Assembly (NCBI RefSeq): GCF_030683065.1
Contig: NZ_JAUXMX010000024.1
Location: 52,643 to 116,642, forward strand
DNA: 64,000 nt
Direction: 5' to 3'
Origin: Pseudomonas sp.
Lineage (GTDB): Bacteria > Pseudomonadota > Gammaproteobacteria > Pseudomonadales > Pseudomonadaceae
In this document: positions 41,667-52,089 of the stretch, piece after piece
Layout of the letters: each line of letters begins with the position of its first letter
Numbering within the stretch: the stretch's first letter is position 1
The notes under the pieces: generated by a model
Databases searched by the model: none
What the model was told of the DNA's origin: nothing
Seen by the model: only the letters and a program-made list of their open reading frames with translations
Position numbers and translations under genes: made by a program

Positions 41667-42098
41667 TTAGCGAATGCGCGCGCACACCTCGGTAGCGGAG
41701 AAGAAGTAGGCGATTTCACGAGCGGCGGACGCCTCGGAATCGGAACCGTGTACCGCGTTCTCGTCGATCGATACTGCGAAATCGGCACGGATAGTGCCAG
41801 CAGCTGCTTCTTTCGGGTTAGTTGCGCCCATCAGCTCGCGGTTTTTAGCGATGGCATCTTCGCCTTCCAGCACCTGAACGATAACCGGACCCGAAACCAT
41901 GAAGGACACCAGGTCTTTGAAGAAGCCGCGCTCGCTGTGCTCGGCATAGAAACCGCCAGCTTCGCGCTCGGACAGTTGCACCATCTTCGAGGCAACAACC
42001 CGCAGACCGGCTTTTTCGAAACGGCTAACGATCTCGCCGATAACATTTTTGGCAACAGCGTCGGGCTTGATGATGGAGAAAGTACGTTGAACAGCCAT
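41667..42098 (-). CDS. ndk: Nucleoside diphosphate kinase
   Basis: 143 residues. It equilibrates nucleoside di- and triphosphates through a phospho-His. The active-site His lies in [16 protein letters not shown], and the nucleotide-binding segment is [17 protein letters not shown]. Length and sequence are typical of gammaproteobacterial Ndk. It is downstream of the isc operon and separated from it by a terminator/promoter region. Confidence 0.97.
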   Translation of the reverse strand: MAVQRTFSIIKPDAVAKNVIGEIVSRFEKAGLRVVASKMVQLSEREAGGFYAEHSERGFFKDLVSFMVSGPVIVQVLEGEDAIAKNRELMGATNPKEAAAGTIRADFAVSIDENAVHGSDSEASAAREIAYFFSATEVCARIR

Positions 42099-42126
42099 GT
42101 GTAGCTCCAGAAACGTTGAGTAATAC

Positions 42127-42158
42127 GAAAAATTAAACCCGCGAATTATACGCGGGTT
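42127..42158 (-). terminator. Terminator of isc operon overlapping a possible ndk promoter
   Basis: On the minus strand AACCCGCG and CGCGGGTT form an 8-base-pair stem followed by TAATTTTT, suited to end the isc transcript. The loop reads TATAAT, so the same DNA may be the -10 element of an ndk promoter. No convincing -35 is visible. Confidence 0.55.
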
Positions 42159-42270
42159 CTGGTTAAAAACATAAGAGCAGCGCCAAGCGACAAACCGTAA
42201 GGGCTAAACCAGAGCCCGAGCAAACAGCTGTCATGGCCCAATCACTAGCACCTTACAGCTTAAAGCGACT

Positions 42271-42471
42271 TCACTCTGCCTCTTCAATCCAGGCCGCCTG
42301 AATCGCTTCCAGCACTTTCTCACCACCACGCTGCGGGTCGTCGATAAAGTTTGGCAAAGCCAGCACCCAGCGATGCAGATCGACAAAATTGACGAAACGC
42401 GGATCGACCTCGGGCTTGCCTTCAGCCAGCTGGATTGCAATCTCCAGCACATCGGACCATTTGAGACTCAT
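42271..42471 (-). CDS. iscX: Fe-S assembly protein IscX
   Basis: 66 residues, starting MSLKWSDVLEIAIQLAEGKP, with the conserved acidic patch VDLHRWVLALPNFIDDP. IscX binds IscS and modulates Fe-S assembly, possibly as an iron-dependent regulator. It is the last gene of the isc operon, 17 bases after fdx. Confidence 0.95.
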   Translation of the reverse strand: MSLKWSDVLEIAIQLAEGKPEVDPRFVNFVDLHRWVLALPNFIDDPQRGGEKVLEAIQAAWIEEAE

Positions 42472-42488
42472 GACCTACCCCCTCGCCC

Positions 42489-42827
42489 TCAGTGCCCCTC
42501 GGACACTTGATTGATGGTGTACCTGGGAATTTCTACCACCAGATCCTGATCATCCACCACTGCCTGACAAGACAGCCGCGAACTAGGCTCCAGACCCCAG
42601 GCCTTGTCCAGCATGTCGTCTTCCAGCTCATCGGATGGCTGCAGCGAAGCGAAGCCTTCGCGAATGACCACGTGACAGGTGGTGCAGGCACAGGACTTCT
42701 CACAGGCATGCTCGATGTGGATACCGTTGCGCAGGGCAACGTTGAGCACGGTTTCGCCCGACTGCGCCTCGATAACCGCCCCCTCAGGACAATGGTCGGC
42801 GTTGGGCAGAAAGATCACCTGCGGCAT
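42489..42827 (-). CDS. fdx: ISC-type 2Fe-2S ferredoxin
   Basis: 112 residues. The cluster ligands are in CEKSCACTTCHVVI plus the downstream Cys of RLSCQAVV, the adrenodoxin-type pattern. It donates electrons during Fe-S cluster assembly. Only 2 bases separate it from hscA, indicating translational coupling. Confidence 0.96.
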   Translation of the reverse strand: MPQVIFLPNADHCPEGAVIEAQSGETVLNVALRNGIHIEHACEKSCACTTCHVVIREGFASLQPSDELEDDMLDKAWGLEPSSRLSCQAVVDDQDLVVEIPRYTINQVSEGH

Positions 42828-42829
42828 GC

Positions 42830-44695
42830 TTATTCCTCAATCTCATTAAGACTACGACCAGACAATGCAGCCTTGATCGTGGCATCCAGGCGACGAGCGG
42901 CAAAGGCATCGGTCACCTGGGCCAACCGTTTGCTTTGCTGCTCGATGGCCAGGCCATCGCGCCCGGTCAGCAGCCCGCGCAACTGCTGGATTTGCGCATC
43001 GATGGCCAGGCGCTCATCGGCATTCAGCAAACGCTCGCCATCGAGCTGCAAGGCTGCCTCTACCGCTTCCAGCAGACGCTGCGCATCCACCTGCTGCTCA
43101 CGCAGCACCCGGGCAACCTTGTCATCGCTGGCGTTCTGGAAAGAATCCTGCAGCATGCGTGCGATTTCGCCATCGGTCAGCCCGTAAGACGGTTTGACCT
43201 GAATACTCGACTCCACCCCAGATGCCAATTCACGGGCCGCCACACTGAGCAAGCCATCGGCATCGACCTGAAAGGTCACGCGGATTTTCGCCGCGCCTGC
43301 AACCATCGGCGGAATACCGCGTAACTCGAAGCGCGCCAGGGAACGACAATCACTGATCAACTCGCGTTCGCCTTGCAGCACATGAATCTTCATGGCTGTC
43401 TGGCCATCTTTATAGGTGGTGAAGTCCTGAGCACGCGCCACCGGGATGGTGGTGTTGCGCGCAATGACCTTCTCCATCAACCAGCCCATTGTTTCCAAGC
43501 CAAGCGACAGCGGTATTACATCCAGCAGCAACAATGCCTCGCCATCACCACGCTTGTTACCTGCGAGGGCATCGGCCTGGATCGCGGCGCCAATGGCCAC
43601 CACCTGATCGGGGTCGATATCGGTCAAGGGCTGCCGCGCGAACATCTCGGCGACCGCCTGACGCACCCGCGGCACGCGAGTCGAACCACCCACCATGACC
43701 ACCGCCTCGACCTCCTCAAGCTCGATGCCGGCATCACGCACCGCCCGCCGACAGGCCTTGAGGCTGCGCGCCAGCATTGGCTCGATCAATGCTTCGAATT
43801 GCTCACGGCTCAACTGCCCCTGCCAAGCCCCGTAATTGAGCTGGGCCTCGGTACAAGCGGTGAGTGCTTCCTTGGCCACGCAGGCGGCCTGCAGCAGGGT
43901 ACGCTGCACGCCGGGACTGAGGTCGGCAGACAAGCCGGCCTGCTCGACTATCCAGCCCGCAATCGCGTGATCGAAGTCATCGCCGCCCAGGGCGCTGTCA
44001 CCACCAGTGGCCAACACCTCGAACACACCGCCGGTCAGGCGCAGAATGGAAATATCGAAGGTACCGCCACCGAGGTCATAGATTGCCACCACACCCTCGG
44101 CATGCTGATCCAGGCCATACGCCACGGCGGCGGCGGTCGGCTCATTGAGCAGGCGCAACACATTTATGCCGGCCAGGCGCGCAGCATCCTTGGTGGCCTG
44201 GCGCTGGGCGTCATCGAAGTAGGCCGGGACTGTTATCACCGCGCCGACCAGCTCGCCACCCAGGGTTGCTTCGGCACGCTGACGCAGCACCCTGAGGATA
44301 TCGGCAGACACTTCAACAGGGCTTTTCGGCCCCTGCACGGTATCGATGAAGGGCATGTGCGACTCGCCCTCGACAAAGCGGTAGGGCAACTGCTCGCCCA
44401 ACTGCTTGACATCAGCCAGGCCACGCCCCATAAGACGCTTGACCGACAACACGGTATTCAACGGATCTACCGAGGCAGCCAACCGGGCGGTCTCGCCGAC
44501 TTCGACGCGACCAGGGTGATAGCGCACCGCCGACGGCAGGATCACTTGCCCCGCCGCATCACCGAGCGGCGCAGACAAGCCACTGCGCACGGCAGCGACC
44601 AGCGAATTAGTGGTGCCCAGATCAATGCCCACTGCCAACCGACGCTGGTGGGGCTGGGGGCTCTGTCCGGGCTCAGCGATCTGCAGTAAGGCCAT
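42830..44695 (-). CDS. hscA: Fe-S cluster chaperone HscA
   Basis: 621-residue Hsp70 specialised for IscU. ATPase motifs include [38 protein letters not shown] and [14 protein letters not shown]. The substrate-binding domain begins after [20 protein letters not shown]. With HscB it promotes cluster transfer from IscU-LPPVK. It lies between hscB and fdx in the isc operon. Confidence 0.97.
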   Translation of the reverse strand: MALLQIAEPGQSPQPHQRRLAVGIDLGTTNSLVAAVRSGLSAPLGDAAGQVILPSAVRYHPGRVEVGETARLAASVDPLNTVLSVKRLMGRGLADVKQLGEQLPYRFVEGESHMPFIDTVQGPKSPVEVSADILRVLRQRAEATLGGELVGAVITVPAYFDDAQRQATKDAARLAGINVLRLLNEPTAAAVAYGLDQHAEGVVAIYDLGGGTFDISILRLTGGVFEVLATGGDSALGGDDFDHAIAGWIVEQAGLSADLSPGVQRTLLQAACVAKEALTACTEAQLNYGAWQGQLSREQFEALIEPMLARSLKACRRAVRDAGIELEEVEAVVMVGGSTRVPRVRQAVAEMFARQPLTDIDPDQVVAIGAAIQADALAGNKRGDGEALLLLDVIPLSLGLETMGWLMEKVIARNTTIPVARAQDFTTYKDGQTAMKIHVLQGERELISDCRSLARFELRGIPPMVAGAAKIRVTFQVDADGLLSVAARELASGVESSIQVKPSYGLTDGEIARMLQDSFQNASDDKVARVLREQQVDAQRLLEAVEAALQLDGERLLNADERLAIDAQIQQLRGLLTGRDGLAIEQQSKRLAQVTDAFAARRLDATIKAALSGRSLNEIEE

Positions 44696-44749
44696 GGTTA
44701 ATAAATGCTTATCTGTATATCAAGCGCGCCAGATTGGCTGCGCGAGCGA

Positions 44750-45271
44750 TTAATCGTCGAGGCGCTCTTCCAGCTGGCGCACTTCATGGGAAAGCTTGTC
44801 GAGAAACTGCATGCGGCGCATCAGGCGCTCGGCCTCTGCGCGGTGCGGCGCAGCATCCCAACAAACGGCAAAGCGCTCGTTCAACTCATCCTGAGCACTC
44901 TTCAGGCGCCGCTTGAATGTCGCTACGCCCGGCGAGTCGGCGCTGTCCTGCAGATCTTCCAGCTCTTCACGCCACTGCATCTGCTGCAGCAGGAAGTCCG
45001 GGTCTTGCACGGTGACCTCCAGCGGCAACTCCGGCCCGCTCAGCGCAAGCAGGTATCGCGCGCGCCTGGGTGCGCTTTTCAGCGTGCTATAGGCTTCGTT
45101 GAGACCGGCAGAATGCTCCAGTGCCAGACGCTGTTCACGGTCGGAGGCATCGGCAAAACGATCCGGATGGACAGTGCGCGCCAGCTCGCGATAACGCACG
45201 GCCAACTGCTCAAGGTCCAGACGGAAGCTCGGCTTAAGCTCGAACAGGGCAAAGTGACAGGGACTACCCAA
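44750..45271 (-). CDS. hscB: Fe-S assembly co-chaperone HscB
   Basis: 173-residue type III J-protein. The J domain at the N-terminus has [20 protein letters not shown], including the HPD motif (HPDRF) that stimulates HscA. A C-terminal three-helix bundle binds IscU. A start a few codons in would also fit, but [16 protein letters not shown] is the usual N-terminal form. Confidence 0.96.
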   Translation of the reverse strand: MGSPCHFALFELKPSFRLDLEQLAVRYRELARTVHPDRFADASDREQRLALEHSAGLNEAYSTLKSAPRRARYLLALSGPELPLEVTVQDPDFLLQQMQWREELEDLQDSADSPGVATFKRRLKSAQDELNERFAVCWDAAPHRAEAERLMRRMQFLDKLSHEVRQLEERLDD

Positions 45272-45283
45272 AAGACAAACGCC

Positions 45284-45607
45284 TCAGATATTGAAGCTTT
45301 CGCCGCAGCCACATTCGCCGCGCACGTTAGGATTGTTGAACTTGAAACCTTCGTTCAAACCTTCCTTGACGAAGTCCAGCTCAGTGCCATCGAGATACAC
45401 CAGGCTCTTGGGATCAATGATCACCTTAACCCCGTGACTCTCGAACACCTGATCTTCACTCGCGGACTCGTCGACAAACTCCAGCACATAAGCCAGGCCC
45501 GAACAGCCTGTAGTGCGCACGGCCAAGCGTATGCCGTCGCCCTTACCGCGCCCTTCAAGCGAGCGTCGCACATGCTCAGCGGCGGCTTCGGTCATGCTGA
45601 TCGCCAT
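45284..45607 (-). CDS. iscA: Iron-sulfur carrier protein IscA
   Basis: 107 residues from the ATG at 45607 ([13 protein letters not shown]), preceded by a strong AAGGAGG site; a TTG two codons upstream is rejected. The three conserved cysteines of A-type carriers are in [12 protein letters not shown] and GECGCGESF. IscA passes clusters to target proteins. It lies between iscU and hscB. Confidence 0.96.
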   Translation of the reverse strand: MAISMTEAAAEHVRRSLEGRGKGDGIRLAVRTTGCSGLAYVLEFVDESASEDQVFESHGVKVIIDPKSLVYLDGTELDFVKEGLNEGFKFNNPNVRGECGCGESFNI

Positions 45608-45618
45608 CGACAACCTCC

Positions 45619-46005
45619 TTAGAGCAGACCTTTCTTCTGCCGGTAATCACGCACAGCCGCCTTGATAGCGTCCTCAGCGAGTACCGAGCAATGGATCTTT
45701 ACGGGCGGCAACGCCAATTCTTCGGCGAGCTGGGTGTTCTTGATGGTTTCTGCTTCATCCAGCGTCTTGCCTTTCATCCACTCGGTGGCGAGGGAGCTGG
45801 ATGCAATCGCAGAACCGCAACCATAGGTCTTGAACTTGGCGTCTTCAATGATGCCTTGCTCGTTGACTTTGATTTGCAAACGCATCACATCACCACATGC
45901 TGGCGCGCCGACCATGCCGGTACCGACATCCGGGTCTTCGGCATCCATCTTGCCGACGTTGCGCGGATTCTCGTAATGATCAATGACCTTTTCACTGTAA
46001 GCCAT
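45619..46005 (-). CDS. iscU: Fe-S cluster scaffold protein IscU
   Basis: 128 residues with the three cluster cysteines in [21 protein letters not shown] and [13 protein letters not shown]. The HscA recognition segment is LPPVK, immediately before the third Cys. The cluster is built here from sulfur delivered by IscS. Identification is firm. Confidence 0.98.
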   Translation of the reverse strand: MAYSEKVIDHYENPRNVGKMDAEDPDVGTGMVGAPACGDVMRLQIKVNEQGIIEDAKFKTYGCGSAIASSSLATEWMKGKTLDEAETIKNTQLAEELALPPVKIHCSVLAEDAIKAAVRDYRQKKGLL

Positions 46006-46046
46006 GCTGCTATTCCTCTTTCATCAGGGGCTGCTAAACAGCAGCT

Positions 46047-47261
46047 TTAGTGTGCAGCCCACTCGACTTTTGACAGATCCACACCCTCTTTGAACATATC
46101 CCACAGCGGCGACAGCTCGCGCAGCTTGGTGACCGCCTCGCGAACTTTCTGCGCGGCGTAGTCGATTTCCTCTTCGGTGGTGAACCGACCAAAACTGAAG
46201 CGAATTGAACTGTGCGCCAGCTCATCGTTACGACCCAGCGCGCGCAAGACGTACGACGGCTCCAGCGAAGCTGAGGTACAGGCCGAACCCGACGATACCG
46301 CCAGATCCTTGAGCGCCATGATCAGCGACTCGCCCTCGACATAATTGAAGCTGAGATTGAGGTTGTGCGGCACTCGCGAGGTCATGCTGCCGTTCACGTA
46401 CAACTCTTCAAGGCCATCTACCTGCGCGAAGAAACGCTCACTCAGCGCCTTGACCCGCAGGCTTTCCTGGATCATTTCTTCCTTGGCAATCCGGAAGGCT
46501 TCGCCCATACCGACGATCTGGTGAGTCGCCAGGGTGCCAGAACGCATGCCACGCTCATGGCCACCGCCATGGGTCTGGGCCTCCAGGCGCACACGCGGCT
46601 TACGGCGCACATAGAGCGCACCAACACCCTTGGGGCCGTAGGTCTTGTGTGCCGAGAAAGACATCAGATCGACCTTGAGCGCGTCCAGATCGATTGCCAC
46701 TTTGCCCGTGGACTGCGCAGCATCAACATGGAAGAACACACCGCGCGAGCGGGTCAACTCGCCGATACCCGCAATGTCATTAATAGTGCCGATTTCGTTG
46801 TTCACATGCATGATCGACACCAGAATGGTGTCTTCACGCAGTGCCGCCTCAACCATGGCCGGGGTAATCAAGCCGTCTTCGCCAGGCTCGATATAGCTCA
46901 CTTCAAAGCCTTCGCGCTCCAGCTGACGGGTGGTGTCCAACACCGCCTTGTGCTCGATCTTCGCAGTGACGATGTGCTTGCCCTTGCCGCTGTAGAAGTG
47001 CGCAATGCCCTTGATCGCCAGATTGTTCGACTCAGTGGCACCGGAGGTCCAGACGATTTCACGCGGGTCAGCGTTGACCAGCTCAGCGACCTGACGACGA
47101 CCGAGCTCAACCGCCTCCTCAGCCTTCCAGCCAAACACATGGGAGCGCGACGCCGGATTTCCGAAGTTGCCATCGACCAACAAGCACTCACTCATCTTCT
47201 GCGCCACACGCGGATCGACCGGGGTAGTGGCGGAATAATCGAGGTAAATCGGTACCTTCAT
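46047..47261 (-). CDS. iscS: Cysteine desulfurase IscS
   Basis: 404 residues from the ATG at 47261 ([16 protein letters not shown]); an in-frame upstream extension of 14 residues is rejected. The PLP Lys is in [15 protein letters not shown] and the persulfide-forming Cys is in [17 protein letters not shown]. It supplies sulfur for Fe-S clusters and tRNA thiolation. It lies 49 bases after iscR. Confidence 0.98.
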   Translation of the reverse strand: MKVPIYLDYSATTPVDPRVAQKMSECLLVDGNFGNPASRSHVFGWKAEEAVELGRRQVAELVNADPREIVWTSGATESNNLAIKGIAHFYSGKGKHIVTAKIEHKAVLDTTRQLEREGFEVSYIEPGEDGLITPAMVEAALREDTILVSIMHVNNEIGTINDIAGIGELTRSRGVFFHVDAAQSTGKVAIDLDALKVDLMSFSAHKTYGPKGVGALYVRRKPRVRLEAQTHGGGHERGMRSGTLATHQIVGMGEAFRIAKEEMIQESLRVKALSERFFAQVDGLEELYVNGSMTSRVPHNLNLSFNYVEGESLIMALKDLAVSSGSACTSASLEPSYVLRALGRNDELAHSSIRFSFGRFTTEEEIDYAAQKVREAVTKLRELSPLWDMFKEGVDLSKVEWAAH

Positions 47262-47310
47262 TGATCTTCTCCTAATCAGGTTTCTGGCCACATGGGCCGG
47301 CATCCCGCGC

Positions 47311-47802
47311 TTAATCGACGGCGGATGCTTCGATCTTGTCCAGATAAGGCTTCCTGCCGTTGCTGCGCCGCTGATTCTGGCACTGCGCTATTTCCTGCAC
47401 CTCACGGCGCATCACAAGATCAGCCAAACTGATACCGCTGAGAAACTCATGAATCTGCTGGCTGAGGTCGCACCACAGGTGATGGGTCAAACAGGTGTCG
47501 CCGCCATGACAGTCACCCTGCCCCTGACAGCGCGTAGCATCGACCGATTCATTGACCGCATCGATCACCTCGGCGACCTGGATTGCTTGCATGTCGCGGG
47601 CCAGCTGATACCCACCGCCGGGGCCACGCACACTGGATACCAGGGTGCTGCGGCGCAGCTTGGCGAACAGCTGTTCAAGGTACGACAGAGAAATACCCTG
47701 GCGCTCGGAGATATCAGCCAGAGACACCGGACCATGCTGGGCATGTAGCGCCAAGTCGAGCATGGCGGTAACGGCGTAACGGCCTTTAGTGGTCAGTCGC
47801 AT
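47311..47802 (-). CDS. iscR: Fe-S cluster-responsive regulator IscR
   Basis: 163-residue Rrf2-family regulator. The winged helix at the N-terminus ([20 protein letters not shown]) is followed by cluster ligands Cys92, Cys98, Cys104 and His107 ([20 protein letters not shown]), the E. coli spacing. The holo form should repress the isc operon. A type-1 IscR operator overlaps its own promoter, implying classical feedback. Confidence 0.97.
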   Translation of the reverse strand: MRLTTKGRYAVTAMLDLALHAQHGPVSLADISERQGISLSYLEQLFAKLRRSTLVSSVRGPGGGYQLARDMQAIQVAEVIDAVNESVDATRCQGQGDCHGGDTCLTHHLWCDLSQQIHEFLSGISLADLVMRREVQEIAQCQNQRRSNGRKPYLDKIEASAVD

Positions 47803-47834
47803 TAAGGATTACCACGCAGTCACAATTTGCGCCG

Positions 47835-47867
47835 ATTATGCAATTCCCGAGTATTTACGTCAACTAT
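47835..47867 (-). promoter_or_regulatory. iscR promoter with type-1 IscR operator
   Basis: On the minus strand TTGACG (47858-47863) and CATAAT (47835-47840) are 17 bases apart, a strong sigma70 promoter. The 25-base stretch 47843-47867 covers the -35 and spacer and matches the type-1 IscR consensus at 21 of 25 positions by eye (left half ATAGTTGAC, right half ACTCGGGAAT). An additional CCCGAGTA copy lies upstream. Holo-IscR should repress by occluding RNA polymerase. Confidence 0.75.
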
Positions 47868-47928
47868 AAGACCTTATAATTTACTCGGGATTAGCCCCGG
47901 CTAAAGGCCGCCCAGCATAACAAACCGC

Positions 47929-48711
47929 TCAGCCAGGCGCGGGCTTGTCATCCTGCTCCTTGCACACGCCGACGAAGTCTTCAGTGCGCAGCGCCGGCAG
48001 CTCCTTGGCACAGTAGTCACTGCCCAGTTCGTTAAGCGCCTTGCACATGCCCTCCAGTCGCCCATCAACCGCCTGCAAGTGATCAAGCAGCTGCCCAATG
48101 GCACGCGCTACCGGATCCGGCATGTCCTGACCGACGCCATAGGCATCGAAACCCAGTTTCTCAGCCATGGCTTGACGCTTGGCCGCCTGCTCGTCGTCCA
48201 CTTTAGCGATGATTCGCCCAGGGATACCCACTGCAGTCGCCCCTGCCGGCACCTCCTTGGTCACCACTGCATTGGAACCAATCTTGGCACCTGCACCCAC
48301 CGTGAACGGCCCAAGCACCTTGGCGCCAGCACCTACTACCACACCATCGCCAAGCGTCGGATGGCGCTTGCCCTTATTCCAGCTGGTACCACCCAAGGTC
48401 ACACCCTGATACAGGGTGACATCGTTACCAATCTCTGCCGTCTCACCGATGACAACACCCATGCCATGGTCAATGAAGAAGCGCCGGCCAATCTTTGCCC
48501 CGGGGTGGATCTCGATCCCGGTCAGCCAGCGCCCAAGGTTGGACACCACGCGCGCTAACCACTTCCAGCCGGAAGCCCACAACGCATGCGCCAGACGATG
48601 CAGCCAGACTGCATGCAGACCCGGATAGCAGGTGACCACCTCAAGCGTATTGCGCGCCGCCGGATCTCGGTGAAATACGCCCTGGATATCTTCCCGCATA
48701 CGCTCAAACAT
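47929..48711 (-). CDS. cysE: Serine O-acetyltransferase
   Basis: CysE acetylates serine as the first step of cysteine synthesis, which feeds IscS. 260 residues from the ATG at 48711 ([17 protein letters not shown]). An N-terminal helical domain precedes a left-handed beta-helix ([40 protein letters not shown]). The catalytic Asp/His and glycine loop are in [17 protein letters not shown] and [12 protein letters not shown]. It overlaps trmJ by 8 bases. Confidence 0.95.
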   Translation of the reverse strand: MFERMREDIQGVFHRDPAARNTLEVVTCYPGLHAVWLHRLAHALWASGWKWLARVVSNLGRWLTGIEIHPGAKIGRRFFIDHGMGVVIGETAEIGNDVTLYQGVTLGGTSWNKGKRHPTLGDGVVVGAGAKVLGPFTVGAGAKIGSNAVVTKEVPAGATAVGIPGRIIAKVDDEQAAKRQAMAEKLGFDAYGVGQDMPDPVARAIGQLLDHLQAVDGRLEGMCKALNELGSDYCAKELPALRTEDFVGVCKEQDDKPAPG

Positions 48712-49483
48712 CAGTTTTCCCCTGCTTATGGTGCTCACCACGCGCGGCCTTGACGGTCTCTGTCAAAATGCCACGCAAGATATTCATTTCCAGCTTACTG
48801 ACTCCGCTACGCCCATAAAGGCGCCGCAAGCGACTCATCAAGTGCCGCGGCTTAGCCGGATCAAGAAAGCCAATTTCTACCAGCGCAAGCTGTAGATGCG
48901 CATAAAAAGACTCCAGCTCATCCGTCGTGACTGGCTGGGAACTCTGGATCGCCGTAGTTTCCAGCTTGAGCGTCTTGGTCGGCTTATTCTGCGCTGCCAG
49001 CCAGGCCATGCGTACCTCATAGGCCAGCACCTGGACCGCCGCCGCCAAGTTCAGCGAACTAAACGCCGGGTCGGAGGGAATATGCACATGGAAGTGACAA
49101 CGCTGCAGCTCCTCGTTGGTCAGACCCGCGTATTCACGACCGAACACCAGGGCCACTTCGCCCCCCTGCAGCGCCTGCTCGCAGGTGGCCAGCCCGCACT
49201 CACGCGGATCAAGCAACGGCCAGGGAATACGCCGATCGCGCGCACTGGTACCCAGCACTAAACTGCAGCCGACCAGCGCCTCTTCAAGCGTGCCAACCAC
49301 CTGCGCAGCGTCAAGTACATCAGTCGCACCGGAGGCTCGCGCCACCGCATCGCCGCTGGGAAAATCAATTGGGTCGACCAGCACCAAACGCGACAGGCCC
49401 ATATTTTTCATGGCGCGCGCAGCGCCTCCGATATTGCCGGGATGACTGGTATTGACCAGAACCACTCGAATATTTTGCAGCAA
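48704..49483 (-). CDS. trmJ: tRNA (Cm32/Um32) methyltransferase TrmJ
   Basis: A 259-residue SPOUT methyltransferase. The N-terminus [20 protein letters not shown] has the conserved Asn, and the SAM knot motifs are [17 protein letters not shown] and [20 protein letters not shown]. It 2'-O-methylates position 32 of several tRNAs. The start appears to be TTG; a stop lies four codons upstream in frame and no ATG is available. It is upstream of cysE and divergent from suhB. Confidence 0.94.
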   Translation of the reverse strand: MLQNIRVVLVNTSHPGNIGGAARAMKNMGLSRLVLVDPIDFPSGDAVARASGATDVLDAAQVVGTLEEALVGCSLVLGTSARDRRIPWPLLDPRECGLATCEQALQGGEVALVFGREYAGLTNEELQRCHFHVHIPSDPAFSSLNLAAAVQVLAYEVRMAWLAAQNKPTKTLKLETTAIQSSQPVTTDELESFYAHLQLALVEIGFLDPAKPRHLMSRLRRLYGRSGVSKLEMNILRGILTETVKAARGEHHKQGKTDV

Positions 49484-49628
49484 TGCAAGCGCTCACATGG
49501 GTAGTCAAGGGCAGCAAAGCTTACAGAACCGTCCAAGGTAATGCCATGCGGGACACAGACGGCACTTCTTCAAGCAGTCTTTTCTGCTAATATGGCCGGC
49601 TTTCTTTAACGACCCAGGTGAATCATCC

Positions 49629-50444
49629 ATGCAGCCCATGCTGAATATCGCCCTGCGCGCAGCCCGCAGCGCCGGTGAAATGATCTTTCGCTCGATCGAA
49701 CGCTTGGACGTCATCTCGGTCGACGAGAAAGATGCCAAGGATTACGTAACCGAGATTGATCGCTCTGCCGAGCTACTGATCATCCACGCACTGCGTAAGG
49801 CTTACCCGACCCACAGCTTTCTCGGCGAGGAAGGCGGCCTGATCCAAGGCAGTGGCGATGGCAAAGACTACCTGTGGATCATCGATCCACTGGACGGTAC
49901 CACCAACTTTATCCGTGGCGTGCCGCATTTTGCCGTCAGCCTGGCCTGCAAGTACCGCGGCCGACTGGAACACGCCGTAGTCATCGACCCCGTGCGCCAG
50001 GAAGAATTCACGGCAAGCCGCGGCCGTGGCGCCGCCCTCAACGGCCGCCGCCTGCGCGTCAGCTCACGCAAGAGCCTGGAAGGCGCGCTGCTCGGCACCG
50101 GCTTCCCGTTCCGCGATAGCCAACTCGACAACCTGGAAAACTACCTCGGCATGTTCCGCAACCTGGTTGGCCAGACTGCCGGCGTTCGCCGTGCCGGTGC
50201 CGCCAGCCTGGACCTGGCCTACGTGGCCGCTGGTCGTTACGATGCCTTCTGGGAGTTCGGCCTGTCCGAATGGGACATGGCTGCTGGCGCCCTACTGATC
50301 CAGGAAGCAGGCGGCCTGGTCAGCGACTTCACCGGCGGCCACGAATTCCTCGAAAAAGGCCAGATCGTCGCCGGCAACACCAAGTGCTTCAAGGCAGTGC
50401 TGACGGCTATCCAGCCGCACCTTTCCGCCTCAATGAAACGCTGA
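49629..50444 (+). CDS. suhB: Inositol monophosphatase family protein SuhB
   Basis: 271 residues. Metal and catalytic motifs are intact: GEEGG near residue 66, WIIDPLDGTTNFIRGVPHF (IMPase motif 1) near 83, and SEWDMAAGALLIQEAGG (motif 2) near 215. SuhB also binds NusA/RNA polymerase and supports rRNA antitermination. It is divergent from trmJ and is followed by a terminator. Confidence 0.96.
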   Translation: MQPMLNIALRAARSAGEMIFRSIERLDVISVDEKDAKDYVTEIDRSAELLIIHALRKAYPTHSFLGEEGGLIQGSGDGKDYLWIIDPLDGTTNFIRGVPHFAVSLACKYRGRLEHAVVIDPVRQEEFTASRGRGAALNGRRLRVSSRKSLEGALLGTGFPFRDSQLDNLENYLGMFRNLVGQTAGVRRAGAASLDLAYVAAGRYDAFWEFGLSEWDMAAGALLIQEAGGLVSDFTGGHEFLEKGQIVAGNTKCFKAVLTAIQPHLSASMKR

Positions 50445-50457
50445 TTGCGCGATCAAT

Positions 50458-50485
50458 AAAAAACCGGCCATGTGCCGGTTTTTTA
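50458..50485. terminator. Bidirectional intrinsic terminator after suhB
   Basis: CCGGC/GCCGG stem flanked by six A on the left and six T on the right. It lies between converging suhB and the glycine-zipper protein gene and can serve both. Confidence 0.85.
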
Positions 50486-50531
50486 TTAGCCAGAAAAAAG
50501 CGCCCCGCAGAGCGCCATTTTATCTGCAGAG

Positions 50532-51068
50532 TTACTCGGCCGCGTCGACCAATACCAACTGCCCGTCTTTAGCCGGAATTCGGCTACCAGGGTCATTGTC
50601 CATGCGCACGCGCCCCTCTTCACCGTCCAGCTGATACTTCACGTCATAACCGACCACTTTCTCGCTGGTATCGGTGACGGTACGGCAACGGTTTTCAGTG
50701 GTGGTGTAGGTATCACCCGCCTGCATGTTTTCCTGCACTTTGTTGCCGGCGTAACCGCCACCAACAGCGCCGGCTACGGTCGCAATCTTCTTGCCAGAGC
50801 CGCCGCCTACCTGGTTACCCAACAAGCCACCGACCACCGCCCCGATTGCCGTACCGGCAATCTGATGCTGATCCTGCACCGGCTTCTGCCGGGTCACGGT
50901 AACGTCCTCGCAGACTTGGCGCGGCGTCTTGATCGTCTCCTTGACCGGCTGCACAGCCAAAACTTCGGCGTACTCGGAACCACCCATAAGACTATAAGTG
51001 GCTACCGCACCGCCCGCTGTCACACCGACGGCACCCAGCACAGCACCAACGAGCATTGACTTGTTCAT
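50532..51068 (-). CDS. Glycine-zipper 2TM-domain surface antigen-like protein
   Basis: 178 residues. An N-terminal hydrophobic segment (MLVGAVLGAVGVTAGGAVATYS) is a signal or anchor. A glycine-zipper 2TM region is at ~70-115 (IAGTAIGAVVGGLLGNQVGG, AGAVGGGYAGNKVQ). A C-terminal part with cysteine follows (ENRCRTVTDTSEKVVGYDV). It resembles SlyB/Rickettsia 17-kDa surface antigen family proteins but lacks a lipobox, so it is not a typical SlyB lipoprotein. An envelope-integrity role is likely by family; details are unknown. Confidence 0.85.
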   Translation of the reverse strand: MNKSMLVGAVLGAVGVTAGGAVATYSLMGGSEYAEVLAVQPVKETIKTPRQVCEDVTVTRQKPVQDQHQIAGTAIGAVVGGLLGNQVGGGSGKKIATVAGAVGGGYAGNKVQENMQAGDTYTTTENRCRTVTDTSEKVVGYDVKYQLDGEEGRVRMDNDPGSRIPAKDGQLVLVDAAE

Positions 51069-51174
51069 GGAAACTCCTGATTTCGCTTATTGGGTGCCTG
51101 GCACCTTGTGTCCGAAGGTATGACAGGAGCAATGCGCCACTAGTTCAACTGCCGCACAAAGCCCCCAAGCCAAC

Positions 51175-52080
51175 TCAGGGGCGCTCATCGACCTCTTCGG
51201 TCGCCACTGGCGGAATCAGGTCATCGACCGTTAGGTCAAGCCAGACCAGCGCGGCGTTGGAGATATAAATCGACGAATAGGTACCCACAAAGATGCCCAC
51301 GAACAGCGCGATCGCAAAACCGAACAGGTTATCGCCACCAAAGACCAACAAGGAACCAACCGCCAGCAAGGTCGAAATCGAGGTGGCCAGGGTGCGCAGC
51401 AGCGTTTGCGTAGTGGAGATATTGATGTTGTCGATCAGGCTGGTCTTGCGCAGCACCCGAAAGTTTTCGCGCACCCGATCGAAGACCACAATGGTGTCGT
51501 TCAACGAATAACCGATGATCGCCAGCAGTGCCGCCAGCACAGTGAGATCGAACGTAATCTGAAAGAACGACAGAATACCCAGGGTGACGATGACGTCATG
51601 CACCAACGAGATGAAGGCACCAGCGGAAAACTTCCACTGAAAGCGGAAAGCCAGGTACAGCATGACCCCGCCCAACGCCAGAAGCATACCCAGGCCGCCC
51701 TGATCGCGCAGCTCCTCACCCACCTGCGGCCCGACGAACTCGACCTTTTTCACTTGCAGCTTGTCGCCCGCCTGCTGCAGCACGGCGGCAACCTTGTTAC
51801 CCAACTCCGCATCATCGCCCTGCATACGCACCACCACCTCAGTGGTAGCACCAAAGCTCTGCACCACGGCATCGCCATAGCCGGCGCCGGACAAATGCTG
51901 GCGAATACTGCTGAGGTCTGCCGGCTGCTCATAGGCCAGCTCGATCTGCGTACCGCCGGTAAAGTCCAGGCCGAAGTTAAGGCCTTTGGTAGCCAGGCTA
52001 CCTAGTGCGATAACGGTCACGAGCAGGGTGAGGGCCAGCGCAATCTTGCGCACGCCCATGAAGTTAATTACACGATTCAT
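51175..52080 (-). CDS. secF: Protein translocase subunit SecF
   Basis: 301 residues with six membrane helices. It begins MNRVINFMGVRKIALALTLL. The periplasmic P4-like domain lies between helices 1 and 2 (LNFGLDFTGGTQIELAY). The motifs IIGYSLNDTIVVFDRVREN and NINISTTQTLLRT are family hallmarks. With SecD it uses the proton gradient to finish protein translocation. It starts 9 bases after secD. Confidence 0.97.
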   Translation of the reverse strand: MNRVINFMGVRKIALALTLLVTVIALGSLATKGLNFGLDFTGGTQIELAYEQPADLSSIRQHLSGAGYGDAVVQSFGATTEVVVRMQGDDAELGNKVAAVLQQAGDKLQVKKVEFVGPQVGEELRDQGGLGMLLALGGVMLYLAFRFQWKFSAGAFISLVHDVIVTLGILSFFQITFDLTVLAALLAIIGYSLNDTIVVFDRVRENFRVLRKTSLIDNINISTTQTLLRTLATSISTLLAVGSLLVFGGDNLFGFAIALFVGIFVGTYSSIYISNAALVWLDLTVDDLIPPVATEEVDERP

Positions 52081-52089
52081 CTCAGCCCC

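Noticed and set aside
43373..44689. 438-codon plus-strand ORF over hscA
   Set aside because: Shadow of HscA with no recognisable protein features.
47891..47904. TTAGCC/GGCTAA hairpin between cysE and iscR as a terminator
   Set aside because: Stem of only 6 pairs with a 2-base loop and no T-run on either strand.
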